A stretch of 25,711 nt of DNA from RUG11237 sp045126515 (GCA_045126515.1 JBGVOM010000088.1:1-25711), one strand, 5' to 3'; shown: positions 13,466 through 21,389, numbered from the stretch's first letter. Notes: generated from the letters alone by a model not told the origin. Translations and numbers: made by a program.

Positions 13466-14743
13466 TTATCTTTTTATTCGTGCAATAATTTCATTGCATT
13501 TTCCATAAATTTCATCCACATCTTCTCCCAAAAAGAATTCTCCATTTTCATAAAGAATCTTTCCGTTTACCATAGTTAATAGAACATTATCTTTACTTCC
13601 ACTGTATACAAGATTTTTTACCAGATTATTTTCCGGCTGCATATTTGGCTTGTGAAGATTGATTACGGTAAGATCGGCATAACTGCCTGCGGATAAATCC
13701 ATGGATTTTGTTAAGCCCGTTGCCTTGGCACCGCCTTTGGTGGCAGCTAAAAGTACTTGGGAAGCATCTACCGCAGAAGCATCCCTTTCGCGAACTTTGG
13801 CAAGTCCTGTGACTAAAAACATTTCCCGGAACATATCAAGACAGTTGTTGCTGGCAGGACCGTCTGTGCCAATGGCAAGATTCAACCCTTCATCGAGATA
13901 TCGTTTTATGGGCGCAATACCACTGGCAAGCTTTAAATTAGAAGCCGGATTGGTGATAATGGACATATTTTTTTCTTTAAAAATCCGAATATCATTTTCA
14001 TCAAAATAGACACAATGGTATCCTCCACCACCATAATCAAATATGCCAAGTGAATCTAAGTAGGCGGTTGGTGTCATTCCGGTACGGGACTTGCAATCGG
14101 CAACCTCTGTTTCTGTCTCCGAATTGTGGGTGAATACAGGTGCCTGATATTTGTGAGCCAGTTCGGCTACCCCTTTCAGTAAATCTTCATTGGTTGTGTA
14201 TTCCGCATGGAAACCAAGCTTGTAGCTGATTAACGGGTGGAAGTGATTGTATTTATTGAAACAATCCTCTAATCCTTTTAAAGAATGGACAAAATTGTTT
14301 AAGCCGGATACAATTACCGTCCGAAATCCTAAATCCACGGAAGCTTGAGCAATGGCATCAGAATTTACATACATATCAAAATTAGCAGTGATACCGCTGG
14401 TGAGATATTCCATAATTCCTAATTTAGAAAGGAGGTAAATGTCGTCTTCTGTAAGCTTAGCTTCCATAGGAAAAACCTGTTTATGGAGCCAGTCAGACAG
14501 TGGCAGATCGTCTGCATAGGAGCGCAGAAAAGTCATGGCAGAGTGGGTGTGGGCGTTTTTAAAGCCAGGCAGAATCAGATTGCCCTGCAAGTCAATTTCG
14601 CGGTCAAAATCAAGTGTTGCAGGCGCATCTTCTTGGGTGCCACAATAAAAAATCTGCTCATCACAAACCCAGATTTCCCCCTGAATCATATCAAAATTTT
14701 CTTTTAGTGGAAGAATTTTTGCATTATATAAACGTACTTTCAT
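13466..14743 (-). CDS. Amidohydrolase, MTA/SAH deaminase-like
   Basis: A 425-residue metal-dependent amidohydrolase of the ATZ/TRZ/MtaD branch. The metal and active-site residues are all visible: H65 and H67 in NAHTHSAM, H179 in GFHAEYT, H206 and E209 in FTHNSETETE, and D294 in GTDGPASNN. The nearest family with known activity is 5'-methylthioadenosine/S-adenosylhomocysteine deaminase (MtaD), which feeds purine and methionine salvage. Related members deaminate other adenosine derivatives or guanine, so the substrate is inferred. GGGGGTG lies about 8 bases before the ATG. It is the last gene of the SDR-MgtC-amidohydrolase operon, 23 bases after the MgtC gene, and ends at the shared terminator. 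Confidence 0.87.
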   Translation of the reverse strand: MKVRLYNAKILPLKENFDMIQGEIWVCDEQIFYCGTQEDAPATLDFDREIDLQGNLILPGFKNAHTHSAMTFLRSYADDLPLSDWLHKQVFPMEAKLTEDDIYLLSKLGIMEYLTSGITANFDMYVNSDAIAQASVDLGFRTVIVSGLNNFVHSLKGLEDCFNKYNHFHPLISYKLGFHAEYTTNEDLLKGVAELAHKYQAPVFTHNSETETEVADCKSRTGMTPTAYLDSLGIFDYGGGGYHCVYFDENDIRIFKEKNMSIITNPASNLKLASGIAPIKRYLDEGLNLAIGTDGPASNNCLDMFREMFLVTGLAKVRERDASAVDASQVLLAATKGGAKATGLTKSMDLSAGSYADLTVINLHKPNMQPENNLVKNLVYSGSKDNVLLTMVNGKILYENGEFFLGEDVDEIYGKCNEIIARIKR

Positions 14744-14766
14744 AAATACACCCCCATTTTGTATTA

Positions 14767-15471
14767 TTATTGTTGTTCTACGTCAATATTAAGTACAGAC
14801 TCCATTTCACGAATGTTCTGCATGGCGCTGGGCAGCATTGCTTTGCGGGACGATATGGAAACATGGAGTTTGATTTCTTTATAAGCGGCGCCTTTTGGAG
14901 TGAAAATTTCAATATTGTTAATATAAATATGAGATTTTTCCAATTCAAATCGTATCTGTTCTAAAGTGTCATCAATCTGTGTTACTTGTACTATCATCAC
15001 CTTATAGTAAGAGCGCTGTATCATGTATTTTTTTAGAATTTCTAAGGTGAAATAAATGGCAAGGGTAGTAACAACAGCACCTCCGTAGAATCCGGCACCG
15101 GAAGCAATTCCGATACAGGCCACTGCCCAAAGACTGGCGGCAGTGGTTAGGCCTCTTACGTTCAGTCCGTCTTTAATAATTGTGCCTGCGCCAAGGAAAC
15201 CGATACCGCTGATAATCTGAGCACCCATTCTGGTCGGGTCAATGGTGGTAACATCTTCAAAATAAAAAAGAAGATATTCAGAAGTAATCATGATTAAAGC
15301 AGCGGAGACACCTACAAGTACATGGGTGCGGACACCGGCAGGACGATTTACATGCTCTCGTTCCATTCCGATAATTCCACAGAGAAAGGCGGTTATTAAA
15401 AGTCTTGGAATGGCAAGGAGAAGAAAATGTATTTGCTGGTTCTCTAAAAGAATGTCTAAAAATTGTCTCAT
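14767..15471 (-). CDS. MgtC/SapB family membrane protein
   Basis: A 234-residue inner-membrane protein of the MgtC/SapB family. The conserved N-terminal membrane part shows GIIGMEREHVNRPAGVRTH (about residues 32-50), QIISGIGFLGAGTII (85-99) and VRGLTTAASLW (105-115), then further helices to about 150. The C-terminal soluble part (about 155-234) resembles the ACT-like domain of MgtC. In other bacteria MgtC modulates F-ATPase, acid and low-Mg responses, but many Firmicutes members are untested. Its start overlaps the SDR stop by 4 bases (ATGA), with GGAGGG upstream, so the two are translationally coupled. No Mg transporter or Mg-sensing leader is seen. Confidence 0.9.
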   Translation of the reverse strand: MRQFLDILLENQQIHFLLLAIPRLLITAFLCGIIGMEREHVNRPAGVRTHVLVGVSAALIMITSEYLLFYFEDVTTIDPTRMGAQIISGIGFLGAGTIIKDGLNVRGLTTAASLWAVACIGIASGAGFYGGAVVTTLAIYFTLEILKKYMIQRSYYKVMIVQVTQIDDTLEQIRFELEKSHIYINNIEIFTPKGAAYKEIKLHVSISSRKAMLPSAMQNIREMESVLNIDVEQQ

Positions 15472-16202
15472 AACAACCCTCCATCCATAGTAATAATCTG
15501 CCCGGTGAGATATTCCGGTGCTTTGGAAAGCAACAGTGCCAGTTGTCCAACTTCTGTTGGAGTGCCCAAACGGCAGGCAGGAATTTCATCGATCAGTGCC
15601 TGCATTTCTTCTTCGGCTAGATGAGCATTCATTTCGGTATCAATTACACCGCAGGAAATGGCATTTACCGGAATGTTGCTGGGAGCAAGCTCCTTTGCCA
15701 GTGCTCTGGTGAATGTGTTCAAGCCTCCTTTGGCGGCGGAATAGGCGGCTTCGTAGGAAGCACCACAGTTACCCCAGATAGAAGAAATCATAAGAATTCT
15801 GCCGGATTTTTTAGACACCATGGAAGGAATCACTTGCTTACAGCAGTAAAAGGCAGAACTTAAGTTTGTATTAAGTACATTTTGCCATTCCAGAGGTGTC
15901 ATATCACTGAGTAAACCGAAGAAAGAAATCCCGGCATTACAGATTAACACATCAATTTCACCAAATTCCAAAGCAATGGTCTGAAACATTTGTGTTACCT
16001 GCTTAGGATCTGAAACATCTGCACATATGCCAAGGCATCGTACCGGATAAGCTGTTTCAATTTCCTGCTTTACGGTATTCATTTGTGAGGTAGAACTTTT
16101 GCAATTAAGCACAATGTCATAACCATCTTTTGCAAAACAAAGTGCAATAGCTTTTCCAATGCCACGGGAAGAACCGGTGATACATGCAATTTTTCGTTTC
16201 AT
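15468..16202 (-). CDS. Short-chain dehydrogenase/reductase, possibly EF-P 5-aminopentanone reductase
   Basis: A 244-residue classical SDR. The NADP-binding GSSRGIG is at 10-16, CNAG at 88-91, and the catalytic set is S140/S141, Y154 and K158 in YSAAKGG. The overall pattern is FabG-like. In Firmicutes, stand-alone genes of this kind are often YmfI, which reduces 5-aminopentanone on elongation factor P. The sequence cannot separate that from FabG or another SDR, so no symbol is given. No fatty-acid synthesis genes or efp lie nearby. AAAGGAAC precedes the ATG. It is the first gene of the minus-strand operon. The upstream region is AT-rich and shows only weak promoter matches. Confidence 0.85.
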   Translation of the reverse strand: MKRKIACITGSSRGIGKAIALCFAKDGYDIVLNCKSSTSQMNTVKQEIETAYPVRCLGICADVSDPKQVTQMFQTIALEFGEIDVLICNAGISFFGLLSDMTPLEWQNVLNTNLSSAFYCCKQVIPSMVSKKSGRILMISSIWGNCGASYEAAYSAAKGGLNTFTRALAKELAPSNIPVNAISCGVIDTEMNAHLAEEEMQALIDEIPACRLGTPTEVGQLALLLSKAPEYLTGQIITMDGGLL

Positions 16203-16313
16203 AAATGTTCCTTTCTAAATGGTATATCTAATTATTAGTTACTACTATATAATATAAGTATAAAAACGAATGGAGAAAAAAGCAAGGATTCTATTTTTAA
16301 AAAGATAAGTTTG

Positions 16314-16322
16314 TGGTACACT
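16314..16322 (+). promoter_or_regulatory. Extended -10 promoter of trxB
   Basis: TGGTACACT, a TGn-extended -10, about 30 bases before the trxB start. The -35 region is only T-rich. Confidence 0.4.
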
Positions 16323-16354
16323 AGAAGCAGTGAAAAAGACAGAAGGAGAAAAGT

Positions 16355-17284
16355 ATGGAAAAAATATATGATTTAATTATTGTAGGAAGCGGACCTGCCG
16401 GATTGTGTGCAGCTATTTACGCACAAAGAGCAAAATTATCCTGCATTACCATAGAACGAAATTATATGAGTGGTGGTCAGGTAATCAATACTTATGAGGT
16501 GGATAATTATCCGGGAATGCCGGGAATCAACGGGTTTGACATGGCAGAACAATTCCGGGCTCATGCAGAGAAGCTTGGTGCGGAATTTGTGGAAGCGGAA
16601 GTAGAAAAAATAGAAATGATAGAAGAAGATGTGAAGAAAATAATTGCGGACGGCAAAGAATTTTATGCAAAAACGGTTATTATTGCTACCGGTGCAAAGC
16701 ACAGAAAACTTTCCGTGAAGGGAGAAGAAGAATTATCCGGTATGGGGGTGTCTTACTGTGCTACCTGTGATGGCGCATTTTTTAAAAATAAAACAGTTGC
16801 TGTTGTGGGCGGTGGCGACGTGGCCGTGGAAGATGCCATTTTTTTGGCGAGGGGATGTGAAAAAGTCTATTTAATCCACAGACGTGATGAGTTGCGTGCA
16901 GCCAAAGTACTGCAAGAAGCGGCGTTGGAAGAAGAAAAAATTATTCCGGTATGGAATAGTGTAGTAACAGAAATTACAGGAGAAGAAAAGCTTGAAAGTA
17001 TAAAACTTCAGAATGTAATAACAAGCGAAAAACAAGAACTTTCCGTTGATGGGGTTTTTGTAGCAGTGGGAATTCTTCCAAACACAGAAATGTTTGAAGG
17101 TTTGGTTGCCATGGATGAGAATGGATATATTCTGGCAGGAGAGGATGGCAAGACAAATAAGCAAGGTATTTTTGCCGCCGGCGATGTAAGAACAAAGCAG
17201 CTTCGACAGATTATCACAGCAGCAGCAGATGGCGCAAATGCCGTCACATCGGTGCAAGAGTATCTGGTAAAAAGGAAAAAATAG
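16355..17284 (+). CDS. trxB: Thioredoxin reductase
   Basis: A 309-residue FAD/NADPH disulfide reductase of the usual TrxB length. The FAD-binding GSGPAGLCAA is at 11-20, the redox-active CATC at 135-138 in YCATCDGAFF, the NADPH-binding GGGDVAVEDA at 152-161, and the second FAD motif GIFAAGDVRTK near the C-terminus. It reduces thioredoxin with NADPH in the cytosol. No thioredoxin gene is adjacent. It is divergent from the SDR operon. AGAAGGAGAA lies just before the ATG. An extended -10 (TGGTACACT, ending at 16322) is the likely promoter, with a poor -35. Confidence 0.93.
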   Translation: MEKIYDLIIVGSGPAGLCAAIYAQRAKLSCITIERNYMSGGQVINTYEVDNYPGMPGINGFDMAEQFRAHAEKLGAEFVEAEVEKIEMIEEDVKKIIADGKEFYAKTVIIATGAKHRKLSVKGEEELSGMGVSYCATCDGAFFKNKTVAVVGGGDVAVEDAIFLARGCEKVYLIHRRDELRAAKVLQEAALEEEKIIPVWNSVVTEITGEEKLESIKLQNVITSEKQELSVDGVFVAVGILPNTEMFEGLVAMDENGYILAGEDGKTNKQGIFAAGDVRTKQLRQIITAAADGANAVTSVQEYLVKRKK

Positions 17285-17333
17285 ACAAAAAATGTAAAAA
17301 ATGTTACTGTTTTCCGAACAAATTTTACAAAGG

Positions 17334-17362
17334 TTGACAAAATGTAAGAAATTTGATAAAAT
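17334..17362 (+). promoter_or_regulatory. Promoter of the NlpC/P60 gene
   Basis: TTGACA (17334-17339), a 17-base spacer and TAAAAT (17357-17362). The predicted transcription start is near 17369, giving a leader of about 65 bases that contains the hairpin at 17392-17424. Confidence 0.85.
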
Positions 17363-17391
17363 TCTACGTGGCTGTAGTTAATGAAGGTAGC

Positions 17392-17424
17392 GATGGTGCT
17401 GAAAGCAGCACCATCTTTTTATTT
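17392..17424 (+). terminator. Terminator-like hairpin in the leader of the NlpC/P60 gene
   Basis: GATGGTGCT (17392-17400) and AGCACCATC (17407-17415) form a perfect 9-bp stem with a GAAAGC loop, followed by TTTTTATTT. It lies between the promoter and the ribosome site GGAGG (17425-17429). It may be an attenuator, a 5' stabilising stem, or trxB's terminator reached by read-through. Confidence 0.75.
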
Positions 17425-17434
17425 GGAGGAATTT

Positions 17435-18664
17435 ATGCATAATAAGCGAATGAAAATAGTAGCAGCAACTCTTGCGGGGATTATTATTGCAGGTGGATAT
17501 TCTTTAAATACACAGGCAAGTGGCGTAGTTAGTGATATGCCTGGAGCAGGAATTGCAGTTGTTATGAATGATACACTGTTAGCGACAGAGAAAGAAGAAA
17601 CAGAAGTTGACACTACAGAAGCGGCACAGGAAGAAGCGAAGGTGTCTGAAAATGAAGCACCTGTAGTGAAGAGTGAATATGAAGATATCGCCATTGCACA
17701 GGTGACGAATTATGTTAATTTAAGAAGTGAGCCTAGCGAAGAAGGCGAGATTTTAGGAAAATTATACAATAATTCTGCGGCAACTATTATTGCAACAGAA
17801 GGCGACTGGTATAAAATTAAATCCGGTACGGTGGACGGCTATGTAAAGGCTGAATTTGTGGTAAGCGGAGCAGAAGCAGAAGAACTGGCAAAGGAAGTGG
17901 GTCATAGGACTGCTACTGTCAGCACAGAAACCTTGAAGGTTCGCAATGAGGCAGGATTAGATGCTACTGTTCAGACCCTGATTCCGGAAGGCGAAAGCTA
18001 TGATGTAGTAGAAGAATTAGACGGCTGGGTGAAAATAGCAGTTGATACAGATATTGAAGGTTATGTTTCTTCTGATTATGTAAATTTAGAGACAGAATTT
18101 GTAGAAGCAGAATCTATTGAGGAAGAAAAAGCTCGTCTGGCTGAGGAAGAAAGAGTACGTAAGGAAGCTGAGGAAGCAGCCAAAAAAGCAGACGAGGCAG
18201 CAGCAGCAAAAAAAGAGAAGAAGTCAGAAAGCAGTAAAGAAAGTACACAGAGCAGTGAAGCGGGAAGCAGTGCGGCGGCACCAGCAGTAACAGCACCGGT
18301 TTCCGGTTCTAGAGCATCAATTGTAAGTTATGCATTGCAGTTTGTTGGCAATCCGTATGTGGCAGGCGGCACTAGTCTGACAAATGGAGCAGATTGTTCC
18401 GGATTTACATATTCTGTATTTGGTGATTGTGGAATTTCCATTCCACGAGATTCCCGTTCACAGGCAGCGGGAGGAACACCGGTGGATTTAAGTGCAATTC
18501 AGCCGGGAGATTTACTATTCTATTCTGATGGAGGAGCAATCAATCATGTTGCTTTATATATTGGTAACGGGCAGGTAGTGCACGCAAGTACTGCAAAGAC
18601 TGGAATTAAGATTTCAGCATACAATTACCGTACACCATGTAAAGCCGTGTCCTATTTGAACTAA
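17435..18664 (+). CDS. Secreted SH3-SH3-NlpC/P60 peptidoglycan hydrolase
   Basis: A 409-residue exported endopeptidase. Residues 1-29 are a signal peptide ending near NTQASG, followed by an acidic linker. Bacterial SH3 domains lie at about 86-144 (VTNYVNLRSEP) and 158-218 (ETLKVRNEAG). A charged coiled coil (about 225-265) and a Ser/Ala linker lead to the NlpC/P60 domain (about 292-409). Catalytic residues are C321 in ADCSGF, H371 in INHVALYIG and H383 in VVHAS. It should cut stem peptides of peptidoglycan, probably during growth or separation. I chose the ATG at 17435 because GGAGG lies 5 bases upstream and a signal peptide follows at once. The longer frame to 17381 has no ribosome site and runs through the leader hairpin. 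Confidence 0.92.
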   Translation: MHNKRMKIVAATLAGIIIAGGYSLNTQASGVVSDMPGAGIAVVMNDTLLATEKEETEVDTTEAAQEEAKVSENEAPVVKSEYEDIAIAQVTNYVNLRSEPSEEGEILGKLYNNSAATIIATEGDWYKIKSGTVDGYVKAEFVVSGAEAEELAKEVGHRTATVSTETLKVRNEAGLDATVQTLIPEGESYDVVEELDGWVKIAVDTDIEGYVSSDYVNLETEFVEAESIEEEKARLAEEERVRKEAEEAAKKADEAAAAKKEKKSESSKESTQSSEAGSSAAAPAVTAPVSGSRASIVSYALQFVGNPYVAGGTSLTNGADCSGFTYSVFGDCGISIPRDSRSQAAGGTPVDLSAIQPGDLLFYSDGGAINHVALYIGNGQVVHASTAKTGIKISAYNYRTPCKAVSYLN

Positions 18665-18700
18665 TTTTAGTAAAAAATAAAATATCAAGATTTTAATTTG

Positions 18701-18740
18701 CAAGCAGTTTTTGGGAAGTTCCTGAAAGCTGCTTGTTTTA
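18701..18740 (+). terminator. Terminator of the NlpC/P60 gene
   Basis: CAAGCAG (18701-18707) pairs with CTGCTTG (18729-18735). Inner pairing of GGAA with TTCC extends the stem, and TTTTA follows. Confidence 0.75.
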
Positions 18741-18854
18741 TCAACAAATGAATTGTCAGTTAATTTCTTGTTAAATCTAAATAATATCTGAACGGTAAAA
18801 TTACTCGTTAAGAAAGGAACATAATTTTGCACAAAAAAAATATGCCTTCTTTCA

Positions 18855-18950
18855 GAATCCACAGAAAGGTGTATAAAGTTATCCACCGGAAATAAATGGC
18901 GAAAAATGGGGAAAAGAAAGTTATACACGAAGTTATCCACATTATCCACA
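18855..18950 (+). promoter_or_regulatory. Cluster of DnaA-box-like 9-mers
   Basis: Two perfect TTATCCACA boxes are directly abutting (18933-18941 and 18942-18950). Nearby are TTATCCACC (18879-18887), TTATACACG (18921-18929), GAATCCACA (18855-18863) and, on the other strand, TTATACACC (18876-18868). The consensus DnaA box is TTATCCACA. No dnaA, dnaN or rpmH gene is present, so this is more likely a DnaA-binding or titration cluster than oriC. Confidence 0.6.
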
Positions 18951-19144
18951 TTTTGAGGGGTGAAAAACCCTTGTTTACATAAGATAAAAAAAGAACAATT
19001 GTTTTGTGTAGAACGTATAAAAAGTGGAAATTTCAATTTGCAGTGGAAAAAGGGATTGACAACTAAATCGTCGCACTATTATGAAAAATGCATAAATAAT
19101 TTAGGAAAAATCAATGAAATACGCTGGAAACATGGGCGTGCATG

Positions 19145-19173
19145 TTGACAAAGCAATCTAAGACAGCTAGAAT
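19145..19173 (+). promoter_or_regulatory. Promoter of the ycxB-tsaE-tsaB-rimI operon
   Basis: TTGACA (19145-19150), a 17-base spacer and TAGAAT (19168-19173). Transcription should start near 19180, giving a short leader. Confidence 0.8.
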
Positions 19174-19216
19174 AAATGAGAAATCATATGAAAATTTATA
19201 GAACATGGAGGGTAAC

Positions 19217-19714
19217 ATGAATATAAAATTTAAAGTAAAAATGACTGAGAAAATCATGTACAATTTTTTACTGCACCATGCCTATAACAGTGCAAGTGTT
19301 CTAATTGGAAATGTATTTGGAATTCTAGTGGCAGTTTTGGGAGCAACTATGATGGCAGAAGATCCGGGAAAAGGCGCTATGTATTTGTTTTTGGGAGCAG
19401 CGGTGATTCTTTATACACCATTTTCTCTTTATTTAAGTGCGAAAAGGCAGATAAGATCCGGCGAGGTATTTAAGGATGCAATTACTTATACTGTTTCCGA
19501 CGAGGGGCTTACATCTTCGCAAAATGAAACAACCACAGAAGCACCGTGGGATTCTATGGTAAAAGTTGTATCTACGACGAAAAGTATCATCATATACACA
19601 GGGAAAAACAGAGCAACGATTCTGCCAAAGGAAGCAATGGGAGAACAGTATGAAAATGTGGTACAGATGATTTCCACACATGTAGCACCTTCCAAAGTGA
19701 AAATTAGAAGTTAA
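19217..19714 (+). CDS. YcxB-like membrane protein
   Basis: A 165-residue protein resembling the YcxB family. Two hydrophobic segments (about residues 27-42 and 51-70) form a hairpin in the membrane. A soluble C-terminal domain follows, with VSDEGLTSSQNETTTEAPWDSMVKV, SIIIYTGKNRATILPKEA and a short tail, a YcxB-type pattern related to PH-like domains. Function is unknown. The ATG at 19217 is chosen because GGAGGG (19208-19213) sits 4 bases before it; the upstream in-frame ATG at 19205 overlaps that ribosome site. It is the first gene of the tsaE-tsaB-rimI operon, 9 bases ahead of tsaE. Confidence 0.75.
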   Translation: MNIKFKVKMTEKIMYNFLLHHAYNSASVLIGNVFGILVAVLGATMMAEDPGKGAMYLFLGAAVILYTPFSLYLSAKRQIRSGEVFKDAITYTVSDEGLTSSQNETTTEAPWDSMVKVVSTTKSIIIYTGKNRATILPKEAMGEQYENVVQMISTHVAPSKVKIRS

Positions 19715-19723
19715 GAGGTAAAA

Positions 19724-20176
19724 ATGAAAGTTATAGAAACGAGAAGTGAGGAAGCCACAAGAGAAATTGGTGAGATTCTTGGAAAAAATGTAAAAGCAGG
19801 TACGGTAATTACCCTAAACGGTGATTTAGGTGTGGGAAAAACGGTATTTACTCAGGGCTTTGCGAAAGGTCTTGGTGTGGAAGAACCAGTGAATAGTCCC
19901 ACCTTCACCATTGTTCAGGTATATGAAGAAGGGAGAATGCCTTTTTATCATTTTGATGTATATCGCATTGGTGACATTGAGGAAATGGAAGAAATCGGTT
20001 ATGAAGACTATTTTTATGGAACGGGTGTCTGCCTAATTGAGTGGGCAGAACTGATTGGAGAGATACTTCCGGACAAGCGTGTGGATATCTCAATTGAAAA
20101 AGATTTAAGCTGTGGATTTGATTACCGAAAAATCACAATAAAAGGAGAAGAATATGAAAATATTAGCTTTGGATAG
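19724..20176 (+). CDS. tsaE: tRNA t6A biosynthesis ATPase TsaE
   Basis: A 150-residue P-loop ATPase that supports the TsaB-TsaD complex in making N6-threonylcarbamoyl-adenosine at position 37 of ANN-decoding tRNAs. Walker A is GDLGVGKT (33-40), the family's NSPTFTIVQVYE is at 58-68, FYHFDVYR at 74-81, and a CLIEWAEL Walker B-like segment is near 103-110. Length is normal for the family. The end overlaps the start of tsaB by 23 bases, so the two are coupled. GAGGT lies 5 bases before the ATG. Confidence 0.95.
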   Translation: MKVIETRSEEATREIGEILGKNVKAGTVITLNGDLGVGKTVFTQGFAKGLGVEEPVNSPTFTIVQVYEEGRMPFYHFDVYRIGDIEEMEEIGYEDYFYGTGVCLIEWAELIGEILPDKRVDISIEKDLSCGFDYRKITIKGEEYENISFG

Positions 20177-20861
20177 CTCCGGACTGACTGCTTCGGTGGC
20201 AGTGGTGGAAGATGATATTCTGGTTGGTGAATATACCATAAATTATAAAAAAACGCATTCACAGACATTGCTTCCAATGCTGGATCAGGTAGCGGAAGAA
20301 ATAGAGCTGGATTTAAATACCATAGATTATATTGCAGTAGCGGCAGGGCCTGGCTCCTTTACCGGTCTTCGGATTGGTTCTGCCACAGCCAAAGGATTAG
20401 GGCTGGCATTAAAGAAACCGCTGGTACATATTCCTACTGTGGATGCATTGGCATATCAATTTTATGGAACGAACAAAGTGATTTGTCCACTGATGGATGC
20501 CAGAAGGAATCAGGTGTATACAGGAATGTTTTCTTTTCAGGGAGAAGAATTTATTACTTTACAGCAGCAGTGTGCAATTTCTATTGAAGAAATTTTAGAA
20601 AAGGTAAATGAACAAGGAAAGGAAACTGTGTTTTTAGGAGATGGTGTTCCTGTATATTTAGAAAAAATAAAGGAACTTGTAAAAGTGCCGTTTCTTTTAG
20701 CGCCTGCGCACAGAAGCAGACAAAGTGCCGGAGCCGTGGCAGTACTGGCACAACAGTATGTAAAACAAGGGAAAATAGAGACGGCGGCAGAGCATATGCC
20801 AGATTATCTGCGTTTGTCCCAGGCAGAACGTGAGAGAATGGAGAAAGAAAAGGGAGCTTAA
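20154..20861 (+). CDS. tsaB: tRNA t6A biosynthesis protein TsaB
   Basis: A 235-residue ASKHA-fold protein that dimerises with TsaD in t6A synthesis. The N-terminal MKILALDSSG and AAGPGSFTGLRIG (about 62-74) are diagnostic. It lacks the metal-binding histidines of TsaD, as expected. AAGGAGAA within tsaE provides the ribosome site. rimI starts 2 bases after its stop codon. Confidence 0.95.
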   Translation: MKILALDSSGLTASVAVVEDDILVGEYTINYKKTHSQTLLPMLDQVAEEIELDLNTIDYIAVAAGPGSFTGLRIGSATAKGLGLALKKPLVHIPTVDALAYQFYGTNKVICPLMDARRNQVYTGMFSFQGEEFITLQQQCAISIEEILEKVNEQGKETVFLGDGVPVYLEKIKELVKVPFLLAPAHRSRQSAGAVAVLAQQYVKQGKIETAAEHMPDYLRLSQAERERMEKEKGA

Positions 20862-20863
20862 TT

Positions 20864-21295
20864 ATGATAATCAGGAAAATGCAGGAGTCAGACCTTGTGC
20901 AGGTAGCTTCCATAGAAAAAGCTAACTTTTCTGTTCCGTGGTCCTTGGAAAGTTTCCGGGAATCTATAGGGCTGGAACATACTATATACCTTGTGGCGGA
21001 GGAAGAAGGAAAGATTATGGGGTATTGTGGTATGTATCGAGTATTTAATGAGGGAGAAATTGTTAATGTGGCAGTGGCAGAGACGTATCGCAGAAAAAAT
21101 GTGGCGTCCCGGCTGTTAGAGCAACTGTTTGCACAAAGTGAGGAACTTCAGGTGGATAACTTTTTTTTGGAGGTCAGAGAAAGCAATCAGCCGGCGATTC
21201 AATTATATAAGAAGTTTGGTTTTAACGAGGCAGGAATTAGGAAAGATTTTTATGAAAAACCTCGTGAAAATGCGATTTTTATGTGGAAAAGATAG
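20864..21295 (+). CDS. rimI: Ribosomal protein S18-alanine N-acetyltransferase
   Basis: A 143-residue GNAT-fold acetyltransferase. The acetyl-CoA segment is VNVAVAETYRRKNVASRLLEQL (about 64-85 in two parts), with RRKNVAS where the family usually has RxxGxG/A. The second hallmark is EVRESNQPAIQLYKKFGF (about 108-125). RimI acetylates the N-terminus of ribosomal protein S18, and its position behind tsaB is a common arrangement in Firmicutes. The stop codon is inside the 5' arm of a terminator hairpin. Other GNAT substrates cannot be excluded. Confidence 0.88.
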   Translation: MIIRKMQESDLVQVASIEKANFSVPWSLESFRESIGLEHTIYLVAEEEGKIMGYCGMYRVFNEGEIVNVAVAETYRRKNVASRLLEQLFAQSEELQVDNFFLEVRESNQPAIQLYKKFGFNEAGIRKDFYEKPRENAIFMWKR

Positions 21296-21316
21296 TTAAA
21301 TAAAGCTATCTTTTCC
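21285..21316 (+). terminator. Hairpin overlapping the rimI stop codon
   Basis: A perfect 11-bp stem, GGAAAAGATAG (21285-21295) with CTATCTTTTCC (21306-21316), and a 10-base loop. The last three bases of the 5' arm are the rimI stop codon. The T-run is within the 3' arm, so termination may be partial. Confidence 0.65.
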
Positions 21317-21341
21317 ACTGTTATTTTACTGAGAAATAAGA

Positions 21342-21347
21342 TATAAT
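21342..21347 (+). promoter_or_regulatory. Possible -10 box before the small zinc-ribbon gene
   Basis: A perfect TATAAT about 43 bases before the start codon, with no convincing -35. It would let the gene be expressed after the rimI hairpin. Confidence 0.35.
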
Positions 21348-21389
21348 CCAATAAGCAAAGAAGATTCCGGGTGAAAGGAGAAGTTCTCT

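Larger units (their letters stand above)
18665..19216. other. 552-base intergenic region with DnaA-box cluster
   Basis: It holds, in order, the terminator of the NlpC/P60 gene, a small palindromic hairpin (18791-18809), a cluster of DnaA-box-like sequences (18855-18950), an AT-rich stretch without recognisable genes, a weak promoter-like TTGACA (19056), and the ycxB promoter (19145-19173). I see no convincing protein-coding gene. Confidence 0.7.

Noticed and set aside
18826..18895. A possible 17-22-codon ORF starting at TTG or ATG, with an AAAGGA upstream and a basic product.
   Set aside because: Very short, start ambiguous, overlaps the DnaA-box cluster, and has no supporting pattern.
18855..19140. 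The DnaA-box region as the chromosomal origin oriC.
   Set aside because: No dnaA, dnaN, rpmH, gyrase or parA/B genes flank it, and I see no clear unwinding element next to the boxes.
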